DNA of 64,000 nt from Vibrio sp. HDW18 (GCF_011306175.1 NZ_CP049913.1:1116001-1180000); one strand, 5' to 3'; shown: positions 47,585-58,212, counted from the first letter of the stretch. Made by a program: numbers and translations. Notes: generated by a model not told the origin, from the sequence alone.

Positions 47585-49420
47585 TCAACTATGCCCCGTC
47601 AAATGTTGTTCGATCAGATCCAAAAACGGATCGGCGTATTTTTCCAGCTTACGCTGGCCAACCCCATTGACCGCCAACATTTCACCATAAGAGGTCGGCA
47701 TGATCTCCGCCATATCAATCAAGGTGGCGTCGCTAAACACCACATAAGGTGGCAAATTATCCTCATCGGCGATCGCCTTACGCAGTTTGCGCAGTTTAGC
47801 AAACAGCTTTTTATCGTAATTTTTGCTGGCCAGTTTGTCCGATTTTGCCGCGCGCACCGCGGTATCTAAGCGCGGCACTGCCAGTTGTAAATCCATCTCG
47901 CCACGCAGCAAAGGGCGCGCTTCTTCGGTCAGTTGCAAAGTCGAATTGCGGGTGATGTTTTGATAGAGCAAGCCTTTGTGGATCAACTGACGAAAAATAC
48001 TCACCCAGTAATCATGGCTGTGATCACGACCAATCCCGTAGGTGGTGATTTTATCGTGGCCATGTTCACGGATGCGGATATTTTGCATGCCGCGCAGCAC
48101 TTCCACCGCATAACCAATCCCGAAATTTTGATTAACTCGATACACACACGACAGCGCTTTACGCGCCTGTTCAGTGGCATCAAAGTGTTTCGGCGGATCA
48201 AGACAGATATCGCAGTTGGCGCACGGCTGATCGCGGTACTCACCAAAATAATTGAGCAACACTTGGCGACGACAGGTTTGCGCTTCAGCAAATGCGCCCA
48301 TCGCGGTCAATTTGTGGCTTTCAACCTGCTTTTGCGCCCCATCGGGCTTTTCATCCAGCATACGCCGCAGCCAACTCATATCGGCTGGGTCGTACAACAT
48401 CATCGCTTCGGCCGGTAAACCATCGCGCCCAGCGCGGCCGGTTTCCTGATAGTAAGATTCGATATTGCGCGGAATATCAAAATGCACCACAAAACGCACG
48501 TTGGGTTTGTTGATCCCCATACCAAATGCCACGGTCGCGACCACAATTTGCACATCATCACGCTGAAACGCTTCTTGCACCCAAGCGCGTTGATCGGCCT
48601 CCATGCCAGCATGATAGCTGGCAGCACGGATGTGGTTGTTGCACAGTTTTTCGGTGAGCATCTCGACTTTTTTGCGGCTACCGCAATAGATGATCCCACA
48701 CTGACCACGTTGCGTTTCCAGATAGCGGATCACTTGTGTAACCGGCTTATGCTTTTCCACCAACATATAGCGAATATTCGGCCGATCAAAACTACCCAGA
48801 TACTGATGCGGCTGATTAAGTTGCAGACGCTGCATAATATCATGTCGAGTCGCATCATCGGCGGTCGCGGTCAGCGCCATCACCGCAACCTGTGGAAAAC
48901 GCTGCTTCAGTTGACCGAGCGCTGCGTATTCTGGGCGAAAATCGTGGCCCCACTGCGAAATACAGTGTGCTTCATCCACCGCAATCATCGCTAACGATAC
49001 ATGGCTGAGCCGTTCAATAAATTCTGAGGACAGCACCCGCTCAGGTGACACGTACAGCAACTTAAGCTGACCGGCGTGCATCCGCTGATAAATCGCCTGC
49101 AACTCTTCGCGAGTTAATGTTGAATTGACACATTCAGCCGCCACACCGTTCGCTTTGAGCTGGTCGACTTGATCTTTCATCAACGAAATCAGCGGCGAAA
49201 TCACCAGCGTTACCCCTTCTCGCACCAGTGCGGGGATCTGGTAACACAGCGACTTACCGCCGCCAGTTGGCATGATCACTAAGCTATCACGCCCTTGTAA
49301 CGCCGCATCGATCACCTCTTGCTGGCCAACCCGAAATTGCTGGTAGCCAAACACCTCGTGTAAGACACGTTGTGGTGAAGTTAACAGTGGCGAAGATTCA
49401 GCAAGTAAGGTGGCGGTCAT
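47585..49420 (-). CDS. recQ: ATP-dependent DNA helicase RecQ
   Basis: A 611-residue RecQ. FRVGQQEVIDAAL motif 0, MPTGGGKSLCYQIPAL Walker A near 45, VDEAHCISQWGHDFRPEY near 140, QETGRAGRDGLP motif VI near 320, zinc-binding cysteines in CRRQVLLNYFGEYRDQPCANCDIC near 375-398, a winged-helix domain and a C-terminal HRDC domain (LRKLRKAIADEDNLPPYVVFSD). 3'-5' helicase in recombination. ATG at 49,420 chosen; a GTG five codons upstream also open. Confidence 0.96.
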   Translation of the reverse strand: MTATLLAESSPLLTSPQRVLHEVFGYQQFRVGQQEVIDAALQGRDSLVIMPTGGGKSLCYQIPALVREGVTLVISPLISLMKDQVDQLKANGVAAECVNSTLTREELQAIYQRMHAGQLKLLYVSPERVLSSEFIERLSHVSLAMIAVDEAHCISQWGHDFRPEYAALGQLKQRFPQVAVMALTATADDATRHDIMQRLQLNQPHQYLGSFDRPNIRYMLVEKHKPVTQVIRYLETQRGQCGIIYCGSRKKVEMLTEKLCNNHIRAASYHAGMEADQRAWVQEAFQRDDVQIVVATVAFGMGINKPNVRFVVHFDIPRNIESYYQETGRAGRDGLPAEAMMLYDPADMSWLRRMLDEKPDGAQKQVESHKLTAMGAFAEAQTCRRQVLLNYFGEYRDQPCANCDICLDPPKHFDATEQARKALSCVYRVNQNFGIGYAVEVLRGMQNIRIREHGHDKITTYGIGRDHSHDYWVSIFRQLIHKGLLYQNITRNSTLQLTEEARPLLRGEMDLQLAVPRLDTAVRAAKSDKLASKNYDKKLFAKLRKLRKAIADEDNLPPYVVFSDATLIDMAEIMPTSYGEMLAVNGVGQRKLEKYADPFLDLIEQHLTGHS

Positions 49421-49581
49421 AATAATCGTGTGCACGGCGCGTTTAGGTGGTCAATCAGCCGGCTATTGTAGAGGGGATACTCGGTGAATAAAACCGCAAA
49501 ATGCGTACGCGCTAGCATTCTCAGGTTATACTTTGCTTTCTTCACCAGCCAAGCTGGTCATCATAACCAAAGAAGCGACTC

Positions 49582-50490
49582 ATGACTCCCGAACAACAAG
49601 ATGCCAGAAAAGGCATGCTACTTGCCGTTAGTGCCTACACCATGTGGGGCATAGCACCAATCTATTTCAAAGCACTTGGCGCAGTTTCTGCCCTTGAAAT
49701 TCTCAGTCATCGAGTGCTGTGGTCGTTTTTCCTATTGGCGATTTTGGTCCAATTGGGACGCCGTTGGGGTAATGTACAAAGTGTGGTGAAAACGCCGAGA
49801 AAATTGGGCTTATTGTTGATCACCGCACTCTTGGTTGGGGTTAACTGGCTGATTTTTATCTGGGCGATCAACTCTAATCACCTGCTCGATGCCAGTTTAG
49901 GCTACTACATTAACCCACTGCTCAACGTGCTGCTCGGTATGCTGTTTTTGGGTGAGCGACTACGCAAATTGCAGTGGTTTGCAGTGATGCTGGCCGCAAT
50001 TGGCGTAGCAATTCAGCTCGTGGTGTTTGGCTCAGTACCGATTGTCGCCATCGCCCTTGCCACAACGTTTGGCGTTTATGGCCTGCTGCGCAAAAAAATC
50101 CAAATCGATGCGCAAACCGGACTATTTCTGGAAACCCTATTTATGCTGCCTGCTGCCGCGATTTATCTGTTCTGGATCGCCGACACCACCACCAGCAATA
50201 TGGCGCTTAACCCTTGGCAGCTCAATCTTCTGCTGGTGTGCGCTGGTGTCGTCACCACCTTACCACTACTGTGTTTTACCGGTGCCGCGGCACGCCTTAA
50301 GCTCTCAACGCTGGGATTTTTCCAATATATCGGCCCAAGTTTAATGTTTTTGCTGGCGGTGCTGATCTACGGTGAAGCATTTTCCAGCGATAAAGCGCTC
50401 ACGTTTGCCTTTATCTGGAGTGCGTTGCTGATTTTTAGCTTCGATGGCTTAAAAACCGCACGAGCAGCGCGCCACCAGCGTAACCGCTGA
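49582..50490 (+). CDS. rarD: EamA-family transporter RarD
   Basis: A 302-residue protein with ten membrane segments in two EamA halves. It begins QQDARKGMLLAVSAYTMWGIAPIYFKAL and has ASLGYYINPLLNVLLGMLFLGERL near 110 and FFQYIGPSLMFLLAVLIYGEAF near 248, conserved in RarD (chloramphenicol-sensitive protein family). Substrate unknown. Divergent from recQ. Confidence 0.93.
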   Translation: MTPEQQDARKGMLLAVSAYTMWGIAPIYFKALGAVSALEILSHRVLWSFFLLAILVQLGRRWGNVQSVVKTPRKLGLLLITALLVGVNWLIFIWAINSNHLLDASLGYYINPLLNVLLGMLFLGERLRKLQWFAVMLAAIGVAIQLVVFGSVPIVAIALATTFGVYGLLRKKIQIDAQTGLFLETLFMLPAAAIYLFWIADTTTSNMALNPWQLNLLLVCAGVVTTLPLLCFTGAAARLKLSTLGFFQYIGPSLMFLLAVLIYGEAFSSDKALTFAFIWSALLIFSFDGLKTARAARHQRNR

Positions 50491-50519
50491 GTCGACTCTC
50501 AATCCTACTTTTACCCACC

Positions 50520-50552
50520 TGCTTGTAAGAGATCTCCTACAAGCAGGTAGGA
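50520..50552 (+). promoter_or_regulatory. Candidate VarA (GacA/UvrY) binding palindrome upstream of the Csr sRNA
   Basis: Near-perfect palindrome with the core TGTAAG, AGATCT, CCTACA, which matches the GacA upstream activating sequence TGTAAG-N6-CTTACA at 11 of 12 defined positions. It lies about 155 bp before the predicted sRNA start. It could also be a hairpin ending the rarD transcript, but no T tract follows. Confidence 0.65.
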
Positions 50553-50665
50553 TAAATTCGGTTTATTCTGCCAGAATCACCAACCATCAAACTTCAAGCT
50601 TTTGTTTTTAAACAAAATAAACCAGAGATTAATCTTTGAGCACTAAAGTAATCGATTTCATCAGC

Positions 50666-50693
50666 TTGTTCAGCCTGCGCCGCTGAGTAAGAT
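50666..50693 (+). promoter_or_regulatory. Candidate promoter of the CsrB-type sRNA
   Basis: TTGTTC (50,666-50,671), 16-nt spacer, TAAGAT (50,688-50,693); transcription start predicted near 50,700, just before the first GGA. Confidence 0.55.
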
Positions 50694-50699
50694 GAACCT

Positions 50700-51118
50700 T
50701 GTCGGCAGGATACTGACACGGAACAGGAAACCACCAAGGATTGGTGATCTTCAGGAAGAAGAGTCGGACATTCAGGATGAATGGTCGGCAGGGAAAGCGA
50801 AACAGGACATTGAACGGACGCAATCGTTACTAGGACGGTAACGACCAGGATGGGAAATGGATACCTCTGGACGAGGCAGGGATTGAACATCAGGATGATG
50901 TCAAGGACACCGCTCAGGGAACAAGTGATGTGTGCTCACTAGGATAGTGAGTGGTAATGGATGACACAGGACACCGCTAGGAAGGCGACGCAAGGATTGA
51001 GCTGAAGGATTACAGCCTACTATCAAGGAGTTGATGCAGGGAGCACCTTTTTTAGTAGCTGGAATGCTGCGAGTAAGACTCTAACCCCGGTGGGCTTGCC
51101 CCCGGGGTTTTCTTCTTT
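50700..51118 (+). ncRNA. csrB: CsrB-family regulatory RNA
   Basis: About 420 nt with roughly 27 GGA triplets on the plus strand, most in AGGA, CGGA or GGGA contexts and many in hairpin loops such as CCAAGGATTGG and CTCACTAGGATAGTGAG. It ends in a strong terminator. This is the signature of RNAs that titrate CsrA (RsmA). V. cholerae has three such RNAs (CsrB, CsrC, CsrD) under VarS/VarA; which one this is I cannot tell with certainty, so the symbol is provisional. No protein-coding gene fits the 750-bp gap between rarD and uvrD. Confidence 0.88.
51083..51118 (+). terminator. Terminator of the CsrB-type RNA
   Basis: AACCCCGG-T-GGGC, loop TT, GCCC-CCGGGGTT, then TTCTTCTTTT. Confidence 0.92.
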
Positions 51119-51238
51119 TGGGGCTTTTATCTTCTAATGGCTTTCTTCTCTGGTGGCTTTTACATCGCGGGCAGAGAAACCGCACACAGATTGCCCCGCT
51201 GCAAACAAGAGGCAATCAATACCACCATGCCAATCCCC

Positions 51239-53410
51239 TTACACTTTTTCTAATCTTGCGTAAGCGGTGACTAACCATTTAATGCCTTCGCCATTAAACG
51301 CCACTTGCACTCGGCTTTGTGGGCCGCTGCCTTCAAAGTTGATAATGGTGCCTTCGCCAAATTTAGGATGGCGCACCCGCGAGCCTAAACTAAAACCGGT
51401 TTCGTTAAAGCTCTCTTTGACCACGGTTTGGCTAAAGCGGCCGGTACTGGTTGGGCGGCTGACTTGCGCTTTCATGCGCACTTCATCCAAGCAGCTCTCT
51501 GGCAGCTCGCGAATAAAGCGCGATGGCTTGTGATACTTATCTTGCCCATACAGCCGACGCATCTCTGCGTAAGTAATGTAGAGTTTTTGCATCGCACGGG
51601 TCATGCCGACATAACAGAGACGACGCTCTTCTTCGAGACGCCCCGGCTCTTCTGCCGACATCTGGCTGGGGAACATGCCCTCTTCGACCCCCACCATCAG
51701 CACCAACGGGAACTCTAGCCCTTTCGCGCTGTGTAAGGTCATCAGTTGCACCGCATCGCTGTGCTCATCCGCTTGGCCTTCGCCCGCTTCCAGTGCCGCA
51801 TGAGTCAAAAAGGCGGTCAGCATGGTCATATCCTGCGCTTCTTCTGGCTTATCAAATTGGCGTGTCGCACTGACCAGCTCTTCCAAGTTTTCAATCCGCG
51901 CTTTGGATTTTTCGCCTTTCTCTTGCTGATACATCTCAAACAAGCCCGACGTTTTCACCGCATGGTCGGTCAGCACATGCAGCGGCATCTCAACCCCTTC
52001 ATCTTCCAGTGCATTAATCAGTTCGACAAAGCGACTCAGTGCGCCCGCCGCGCGACCGGTCAACACTTGCTCATTGAGCAAGCCAATACTGGCTTGCCAT
52101 AAGGTGCAACCGCGATCGCGCGCAGCAAAGCGCACGGTTTCCAGCGTTTTGTCACCTAAGCCACGCGGCGGAGTGTTGATCACCCGTTCAAACGCGGTAT
52201 CGTCGTTGCGGTTATTGATTAAGCGCAGATAACTCAGCGCATCTTTGATCTCTTGTCGCTCGAAAAAGCGCATCCCGCCGTAGATCCGATAAGCCAGGCG
52301 AGCCTGCAGCAGCGCTTCTTCCAACACCCGCGACTGGGCATTGTTACGATACAAAATCGCGCAATCGGTCAGGCGGCCACCTTGCTCGTACCACGCTTTG
52401 ATTTTGCTCACCACAAAGCGCGCTTCATCCAGCTCGTTATACGCCGAGTACACTGAAATCGGCTCTCCGACTACCCCATCGGTCCACAGTTGTTTACCCA
52501 TCCGCTCACTGTTGTTGGCGATCAACGCGTTGGATGCCTGCAAAATGGTTTTGGTCGAACGGTAGTTTTGCTCCAGACGAATGGTATTCACGCTCGGGAA
52601 TTCGCGGGTAAATTTCTCGATATTTTCCACTCGAGCGCCACGCCAACCGTAAATCGATTGGTCATCATCACCGACGATCAGCACATGGGACTCGGCACCA
52701 GCCATCATACGCAGCCAAGCGTACTGAATGGCGTTAGTATCTTGAAACTCGTCGACCAAAATGTGTTTAAAACGTGCTTGATAGTGCTGGCGAATCGCTT
52801 GATTACCGCGTAGCAGCTCTAGGCTACGCAGTAAAATTTCCGCAAAGTCGACCAAACCGGCGCGATCGCACGCATCTTGGTAAGCGGTATACAGCTTGAG
52901 GTAAGTTTGTGTGACCGGATCAAACGCATTGATGTGCGCCGGACGCAATCCTTCATCTTTTTGATTGTTGATCCACCACGCGACTTGGCGGGCGGGCCAC
53001 TGTTTATCATCCAGATTGTGCGCTTTGATCAAGCGTTTGAGCAGACGCTGCTGATCGTCACTGTCGATGATTTGAAAATCTTCCACCAACTTGGCATCGA
53101 GATAGTGGGCGCGCAAAATACGATGACAAATGCCATGGAAAGTCCCGCACCACATGCCAGAAGCGGTGCCATGCATCAGCTCTTCAATCCGACCACGCAT
53201 TTCGGCCGCAGCTTTATTGGTGAACGTTACCGCCATCACCGAAAATGGTGATGCTTGCTCCATCGTCATCAACCATGCGATGCGATGAACTAATACCCGA
53301 GTTTTACCACTGCCAGCACCAGCTAGGATCAGCAAATTTTCCAGTGGCGCAGCCACCGCTTCGCGTTGTTTATCGTTGAGACCATCGAGTAACAGAGAGG
53401 GATCGATCAT
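51239..53410 (-). CDS. uvrD: DNA helicase II (UvrD)
   Basis: A 723-residue superfamily 1A helicase. LNDKQREAVAAP Q motif, LAGAGSGKTRVLVHRIAWL Walker A near 29, VDEFQDTNAIQYAWLR motif II near 220, VGDDDQSIYGWRGA motif III near 247, QNYRST motif IV near 283, TLHSAKGLEFPLV motif V near 563, and VGMTRAMQKLYITYAE motif VI near 603. C-terminal Tudor-like RNA polymerase-binding region (GSRVRHPKFGEGTIINFEG). Acts in excision and mismatch repair. Confidence 0.97.
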   Translation of the reverse strand: MIDPSLLLDGLNDKQREAVAAPLENLLILAGAGSGKTRVLVHRIAWLMTMEQASPFSVMAVTFTNKAAAEMRGRIEELMHGTASGMWCGTFHGICHRILRAHYLDAKLVEDFQIIDSDDQQRLLKRLIKAHNLDDKQWPARQVAWWINNQKDEGLRPAHINAFDPVTQTYLKLYTAYQDACDRAGLVDFAEILLRSLELLRGNQAIRQHYQARFKHILVDEFQDTNAIQYAWLRMMAGAESHVLIVGDDDQSIYGWRGARVENIEKFTREFPSVNTIRLEQNYRSTKTILQASNALIANNSERMGKQLWTDGVVGEPISVYSAYNELDEARFVVSKIKAWYEQGGRLTDCAILYRNNAQSRVLEEALLQARLAYRIYGGMRFFERQEIKDALSYLRLINNRNDDTAFERVINTPPRGLGDKTLETVRFAARDRGCTLWQASIGLLNEQVLTGRAAGALSRFVELINALEDEGVEMPLHVLTDHAVKTSGLFEMYQQEKGEKSKARIENLEELVSATRQFDKPEEAQDMTMLTAFLTHAALEAGEGQADEHSDAVQLMTLHSAKGLEFPLVLMVGVEEGMFPSQMSAEEPGRLEEERRLCYVGMTRAMQKLYITYAEMRRLYGQDKYHKPSRFIRELPESCLDEVRMKAQVSRPTSTGRFSQTVVKESFNETGFSLGSRVRHPKFGEGTIINFEGSGPQSRVQVAFNGEGIKWLVTAYARLEKV

Positions 53411-53505
53411 GACTGCGCCACTGGTTATTTATACATAATGGCGGCGATTATAACCCCAAGTGTCGCAGATACCCAAACGTCTTGAATGGGCGCAGCGGTG
53501 GCCGG

Positions 53506-53537
53506 AAAAATTTCAGCCCACACTAGGTGGGCTGAAA
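53506..53537 (-). terminator. Terminator of prlC
   Basis: On the minus strand TTTCAGCCCAC, 5-nt loop, GTGGGCTGAAA, TTTTT, starting 11 nt after the stop. Confidence 0.9.
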
Positions 53538-53547
53538 GTGCTATCGA

Positions 53548-55590
53548 TTACGCGGCGATTCCGGCATGACGCAGCAAGGCATCAATTTGCGGCTCGCGGC
53601 CACGGAAGCGCTTAAATAGCTCCATCGGCTCTTCACTGCCGCCCATTTCCAGAATGTGGGTCAGGAAGCTGTGGCCTGCCTCAGGGTTGAAAATGCCTTC
53701 TTGTTCAAAGCGTGAGAACGCATCCGCTGACAGCACTTCTGCCCATAAATAGCTGTAGTAACCCGCGCTATAGCCACCAGCAAAAATATGGCTAAAGCTG
53801 TGCGAGAAACGGTTCCACTCTAAGCTCGGCAGTACTGCAACTTTACTTTTCACTTGCGCCAAAGTCTCTAACACTTGTGGCCCAACTTCCGGGTCGTAGG
53901 TGGTGTGCAGCGTAAAATCAAACAATCCAAACTCCAACTGACGCAAAATAAACATCGCCGATTGGAAGTTTTTCGCAGCCAGCATTTTATCCAACATCGC
54001 TTTCGGTAGCGGTTCACCTGTTTGGTAATGGCCGGAGATAAAGGCCAGCGCCTCTTCTTGCCAGCACCAGTTTTCCAAAAATTGGCTTGGCAGCTCGACG
54101 GCATCCCACGGCACGCCATTGATACCGGACACCGCACCGATCTCGACTTGGGTCAGCATATGGTGAATGCCGTGACCAAATTCGTGGAACAAGGTGGTGA
54201 CTTCATCGTGGGTAAACAGCGCCGGCTTATCGCCAACTGGGCGGTTAAAGTTGCAGGTTAAATAAGCCACTGGCGTTTGCAGCTCACCGCTGGCGGTGCG
54301 ACGGCGCACCCGACACTCATCCATCCACGCGCCACCGCGCTTGTGCTCACGCGCATACAGGTCGAGATAAAAGCTACCGCGCAGGGTCCCTTGCCCATCA
54401 AAAATATCGAAAAAGCGCACCGACTCGTGCCATACATCAACCCCTTGCCGCTCTTTAACTTGCATACCAAACAAGCGTTTGAGCACTTCAAACAGGCCAT
54501 TCACCACTTTTTGCTCAGGGAAATAAGGGCGTAGCTCTTCATCAGAGATGTCAAACAGGTGCTGCTTTTGCTTTTCGCTATAGTAGGCAATATCCCACAG
54601 CTCAAGCTGGTTAACACCAAACTCACTTTGCGCAAACTGACGCAGCTCTTCCACTTCGCGCTCACCTTGCGGTTTGGCTTTGCTGGCTAAATCGTTTAAG
54701 AAACCGAGCACTTGATCGGTGGTTTGCGCCATTTTGGTCGCCAGTGATTTTTCACTGTAAGTGCTAAAACCAAGCATTTGCGCAATTTCATGGCGCAGCT
54801 TTAGTTGCTCGGCGATGATTTCACTGTTGTCCCACTGACCCGCATTCGGGCCGCGATCCGAAGCGCGAGTTACATACGCTTGATACACTTCTTGCCGCAG
54901 CGCTTGATTATCACAGTAGGTCATCACCGGCAGGTAAGAGGGAATGTCTAACGTCAGCAGATAGCCCTCTAAACCTTTGGCCTCGGCCGCCGCTTGTGCC
55001 GCCGCCAGTGCCGATTCTGGCATGCCCGCGAGCTGATTGACCTCGGTAATCTGCTTGCTCCAGCCCATGGTAGCATCCAGCACGTTATTGGAAAATTTAG
55101 AGCTCAATTCCGACATCCGTTTGCTGATTTCACCATAGCGTTTTTGCTGTTGCACCGGCAGACCAATCCCCGACAACTCAAAATCACGCAAACTATCAGT
55201 AATGGTTTTTTGCTGAGCGCGGCTCAGCGTCGCAAACTCGGCACTCTGTTTAATGGTTTTATAGGCTTCGAATAGCTTTTTGTGCTGGCCAACCCAAGTG
55301 CCATATTCAGACAACAGCGGCAAGCAGCTTTCATACGCTTCGCGCAATTCATCGCTGTTCAGTACCGAATTGAGATGACTGACCGGCGACCAAATACGGC
55401 TCAAACGATCATCGATCGCTTCAATCGGTGCGATCACTGTTTCCCAACTGGGCTGCGGGTGATCCGCGACCACCTGATCAATGGTGTGGCGACAATCCGC
55501 GATGGCCTGCTCAACCGCTGGCTTTACGTGCTCCGGTTTTAGCGCCGCAAACGGCGGCAGATCCGTAAAGGTAACAAGTGGATTTGACAT
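53548..55590 (-). CDS. prlC: Oligopeptidase A
   Basis: A 680-residue M3 metallopeptidase. The zinc site is FHEFGHGIHHMLTQ near 467 with the third ligand Glu in NGVPWDAVELPSQFLENW near 493. The protein starts SNPLVTFTDLPPFAALKPEHV, typical of PrlC. It degrades cytoplasmic peptides including cleaved signal peptides. ATG at 55,590 chosen by similarity of the N-terminus; an upstream ATG 12 codons earlier is in frame. About 300 bp of divergent gap with rlmJ upstream holds no gene I can see. Confidence 0.95.
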   Translation of the reverse strand: MSNPLVTFTDLPPFAALKPEHVKPAVEQAIADCRHTIDQVVADHPQPSWETVIAPIEAIDDRLSRIWSPVSHLNSVLNSDELREAYESCLPLLSEYGTWVGQHKKLFEAYKTIKQSAEFATLSRAQQKTITDSLRDFELSGIGLPVQQQKRYGEISKRMSELSSKFSNNVLDATMGWSKQITEVNQLAGMPESALAAAQAAAEAKGLEGYLLTLDIPSYLPVMTYCDNQALRQEVYQAYVTRASDRGPNAGQWDNSEIIAEQLKLRHEIAQMLGFSTYSEKSLATKMAQTTDQVLGFLNDLASKAKPQGEREVEELRQFAQSEFGVNQLELWDIAYYSEKQKQHLFDISDEELRPYFPEQKVVNGLFEVLKRLFGMQVKERQGVDVWHESVRFFDIFDGQGTLRGSFYLDLYAREHKRGGAWMDECRVRRRTASGELQTPVAYLTCNFNRPVGDKPALFTHDEVTTLFHEFGHGIHHMLTQVEIGAVSGINGVPWDAVELPSQFLENWCWQEEALAFISGHYQTGEPLPKAMLDKMLAAKNFQSAMFILRQLEFGLFDFTLHTTYDPEVGPQVLETLAQVKSKVAVLPSLEWNRFSHSFSHIFAGGYSAGYYSYLWAEVLSADAFSRFEQEGIFNPEAGHSFLTHILEMGGSEEPMELFKRFRGREPQIDALLRHAGIAA

Positions 55591-55897
55591 AAATAGATTC
55601 CTGTTCAGCATCAAGACAGGCCGCAATTCGACCCGAGGTTAATTTCATAAATATAGGTGGCAGCCTGCTTTTTCAATAGGTGAGCTGCATTGTTGAGCGC
55701 GATTCAATCCACCAACGTGATTCGCGTGCCAGTCACTCTAGGATTCAGCCCGCCTTGGCGACATAAAAAGCGCACCGCACCGCTGCGCGCTCGGTGATAA
55801 ATCGGTATATAATCGAGCCAATATGTGATGTCTATTGCTGGCGGCCATTGCCTACGCCGCCACTACACTACCGCTCAAGCGGGTTTGAGAGCCTATT

Positions 55898-56737
55898 TTG
55901 TTAAGTTACCGACACAGTTTTCATGCGGGCAACCATGCCGATGTGCTTAAGCATATTGTGCAAAGCCTGATCCTGACTTCTCTGCAGCAAAAAGAGAAAC
56001 CGTTCGTCTACCACGATACTCACTCTGGTGTGGGGCGTTACGATCTGACCCATGAGTGGTCGGAAAAAACCGGCGAATACAAACAAGGAATTGCCCGTGT
56101 GTGGCAACAAGAGACGATTCCAGAGCAGCTCGATAACTATCTCGATGCGATTCGTCAGCTCAATCTAGGTGACACGCTGCGTTACTACCCGGGTTCACCA
56201 CGCGTAGCGCGCGCTCATCTGCGTGAACAAGATCGCATGGTGCTAACCGAGCTGCACCCAAGCGATTACCCATTACTTGAGCAAGAATTTCATCGCGATC
56301 GCCAAGTCTCCATCTATAAGGAAGATGGCTTTAGCCGCCTCAAAGCCAGTTTACCACCGCGTGAACGGCGCGGTTTAGTGCTGATTGACCCACCGTATGA
56401 GCTAGCAAAAGAGTATCGCGATGTGGTACGGGCGATCGCACACAGCCACCAACGCTGGGCTACCGGTATTTACGCAATTTGGTATCCAGTGGTCAATCGC
56501 TGCGATATTGATGACATGCTACAAGGCTTACAAGACTTAGGCATCCGTAAGATTTTACAAATTGAGCTTGGCGTATCACCGGATACCAAGGAGCGCGGTA
56601 TGACCGCCTCGGGCATGATAGTGATTAACCCGCCGTGGACGCTGGAAAGCCAGATGCAGACCATTTTGCCGTTTCTCCAGCAGGCGATTGCCCCCGCTAC
56701 TGGCCATTACAAATTGCACTGGATCGTACCGGAATAA
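55898..56737 (+). CDS. rlmJ: 23S rRNA (adenine-2030-N6)-methyltransferase
   Basis: A 279-residue RlmJ. It starts LSYRHSFHAGNHADVLKH from a TTG codon, the same N-terminus as E. coli RlmJ; no ATG lies near. GSPRVARAHLREQDRMVLTELHPSDY near 104 and the DPPY motif (LIDPPYELAKEY) near 163 are the methyltransferase motifs. It follows the same order prlC-rlmJ-gor as in E. coli (yhiR). Confidence 0.95.
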   Translation: MLSYRHSFHAGNHADVLKHIVQSLILTSLQQKEKPFVYHDTHSGVGRYDLTHEWSEKTGEYKQGIARVWQQETIPEQLDNYLDAIRQLNLGDTLRYYPGSPRVARAHLREQDRMVLTELHPSDYPLLEQEFHRDRQVSIYKEDGFSRLKASLPPRERRGLVLIDPPYELAKEYRDVVRAIAHSHQRWATGIYAIWYPVVNRCDIDDMLQGLQDLGIRKILQIELGVSPDTKERGMTASGMIVINPPWTLESQMQTILPFLQQAIAPATGHYKLHWIVPE

Positions 56738-56853
56738 GCCGCTATTTTGCGCAAGGCTGGTGAATTATGCCCCTGCCGACCCGATATAAAAAAGACAACA
56801 AAAGAGTGAAGTGGCTATTTTGCCCACTTCACGCAAGATAATTGGAGAAAGTA

Positions 56854-58212
56854 ATGGCAACACATTTTGACTACCTGTGCATTGGCGGCGGCAGCGGCGG
56901 GATCGCTTCTGCTAACCGCGCAGCGATGTACGGAGCGAAAGTTGCGCTGATTGAAGCGCAAGATTTAGGCGGCACTTGTGTCAATGTCGGCTGCGTACCG
57001 AAAAAGGTGATGTGGCATGGGGCGCAAATCGCCGAAGCGATGCATCTGTACGCCAAAGGCTACGGCTTCGATGTCGAGGTGAAAAACTTCAACTGGGCAA
57101 AACTGGTGGAAAGCCGCCAAGCTTACATTGGTCGTATTCATCAATCTTACGATCGGGTACTGGGTAACAATAAAATTCAAGTTATCAAAGGCTTTGCACG
57201 TTTTGTCGATAGCAAAACCGTGGAAGTCAATGGCGAGCGCTATACCGCCGATCATATTTTGATCGCTGTGGGTGGTCGTCCAAGCATTCCAAATATTCCA
57301 GGCGCAGAATACGGCATCGACTCGAACGGCTTTTTTGAGCTGCGCGAGCAGCCCAAACGCGTGGCGGTGATCGGCGCAGGTTACATCGCGGTAGAAATCG
57401 CCGGCGTTTTGAATGCGCTCGGCAGCGAAACTCACCTGTTCTGCCGAAAAGAGTCGCCACTGCGTAGCTTCGACCCCATGATCATCGAAACTTTAATGGA
57501 AGTGATGAACACGGAAGGGCCACGACTGCACACTCATAGCGTGCCAAAACAAGTGGTCAAAGAAGCCGATGGTAGCCTGACGCTACATCTGGAAAATGGT
57601 CAAACGCACAATGTGGATAGCCTGATTTGGGCAATTGGTCGCCAGCCGGCTACCGATGCAATCAATTTGGCGGCTACCGGTGTGGCAACCAATGAGCAAG
57701 GCTACATCAAAGTCGATGCATGGCAAAATACCAACGTGGCCGGCATTTACTGCGTCGGTGATATTATGGAAGGTGGCATTGAACTCACGCCTGTGGCAGT
57801 AAAAGCTGGACGCCAACTGTCTGAGCGACTGTTTAATCACAAACTCAACGCCAAGATGGATTACCAGTTGGTACCGACTGTGGTGTTTAGCCACCCACCG
57901 ATTGGCACGATTGGTTTAACTGAACCACAAGCGATTGCCCAATACGGCGCAGAGAACGTCAAAGTGTATCAATCGAGCTTTACCGCAATGTACACCGCCG
58001 TCACCTCTCACCGTCAGCCATGCAAAATGAAGCTAGTGTGTGCCGGACCAGAGCAAACCGTAGTCGGTCTACACGGCATCGGCTTTGCGGTGGATGAGAT
58101 GATCCAAGGTTTTGCAGTCGCAATGAAAATGGGCGCAACCAAAGCCGATTTCGACTCCGTAGTCGCGATCCACCCAACGGGCTCTGAAGAGTTTGTTACT
58201 CTTACACGTTAG
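56854..58212 (+). CDS. gor: Glutathione reductase
   Basis: A 452-residue pyridine nucleotide-disulfide oxidoreductase. FAD motif IGGGSGG at 9-15, redox-active disulfide [13 protein letters not shown] with Cys42 and Cys47, NADPH motif [17 protein letters not shown] near 173 and C-terminal [27 protein letters not shown] with the HPT (His-Pro-Thr) sequence near 439. Reduces GSSG. ATG at 56,854 follows GGAGAAAG; a TTG four codons upstream is also in frame. Confidence 0.97.
   Translation: MATHFDYLCIGGGSGGIASANRAAMYGAKVALIEAQDLGGTCVNVGCVPKKVMWHGAQIAEAMHLYAKGYGFDVEVKNFNWAKLVESRQAYIGRIHQSYDRVLGNNKIQVIKGFARFVDSKTVEVNGERYTADHILIAVGGRPSIPNIPGAEYGIDSNGFFELREQPKRVAVIGAGYIAVEIAGVLNALGSETHLFCRKESPLRSFDPMIIETLMEVMNTEGPRLHTHSVPKQVVKEADGSLTLHLENGQTHNVDSLIWAIGRQPATDAINLAATGVATNEQGYIKVDAWQNTNVAGIYCVGDIMEGGIELTPVAVKAGRQLSERLFNHKLNAKMDYQLVPTVVFSHPPIGTIGLTEPQAIAQYGAENVKVYQSSFTAMYTAVTSHRQPCKMKLVCAGPEQTVVGLHGIGFAVDEMIQGFAVAMKMGATKADFDSVVAIHPTGSEEFVTLTR

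Noticed and set aside
47933..48418. Long plus-strand open frame opposite recQ
   Set aside because: It is antisense to conserved helicase motifs, has no ribosome site or family features, and similar antisense frames occur opposite uvrD, rph and mutM.
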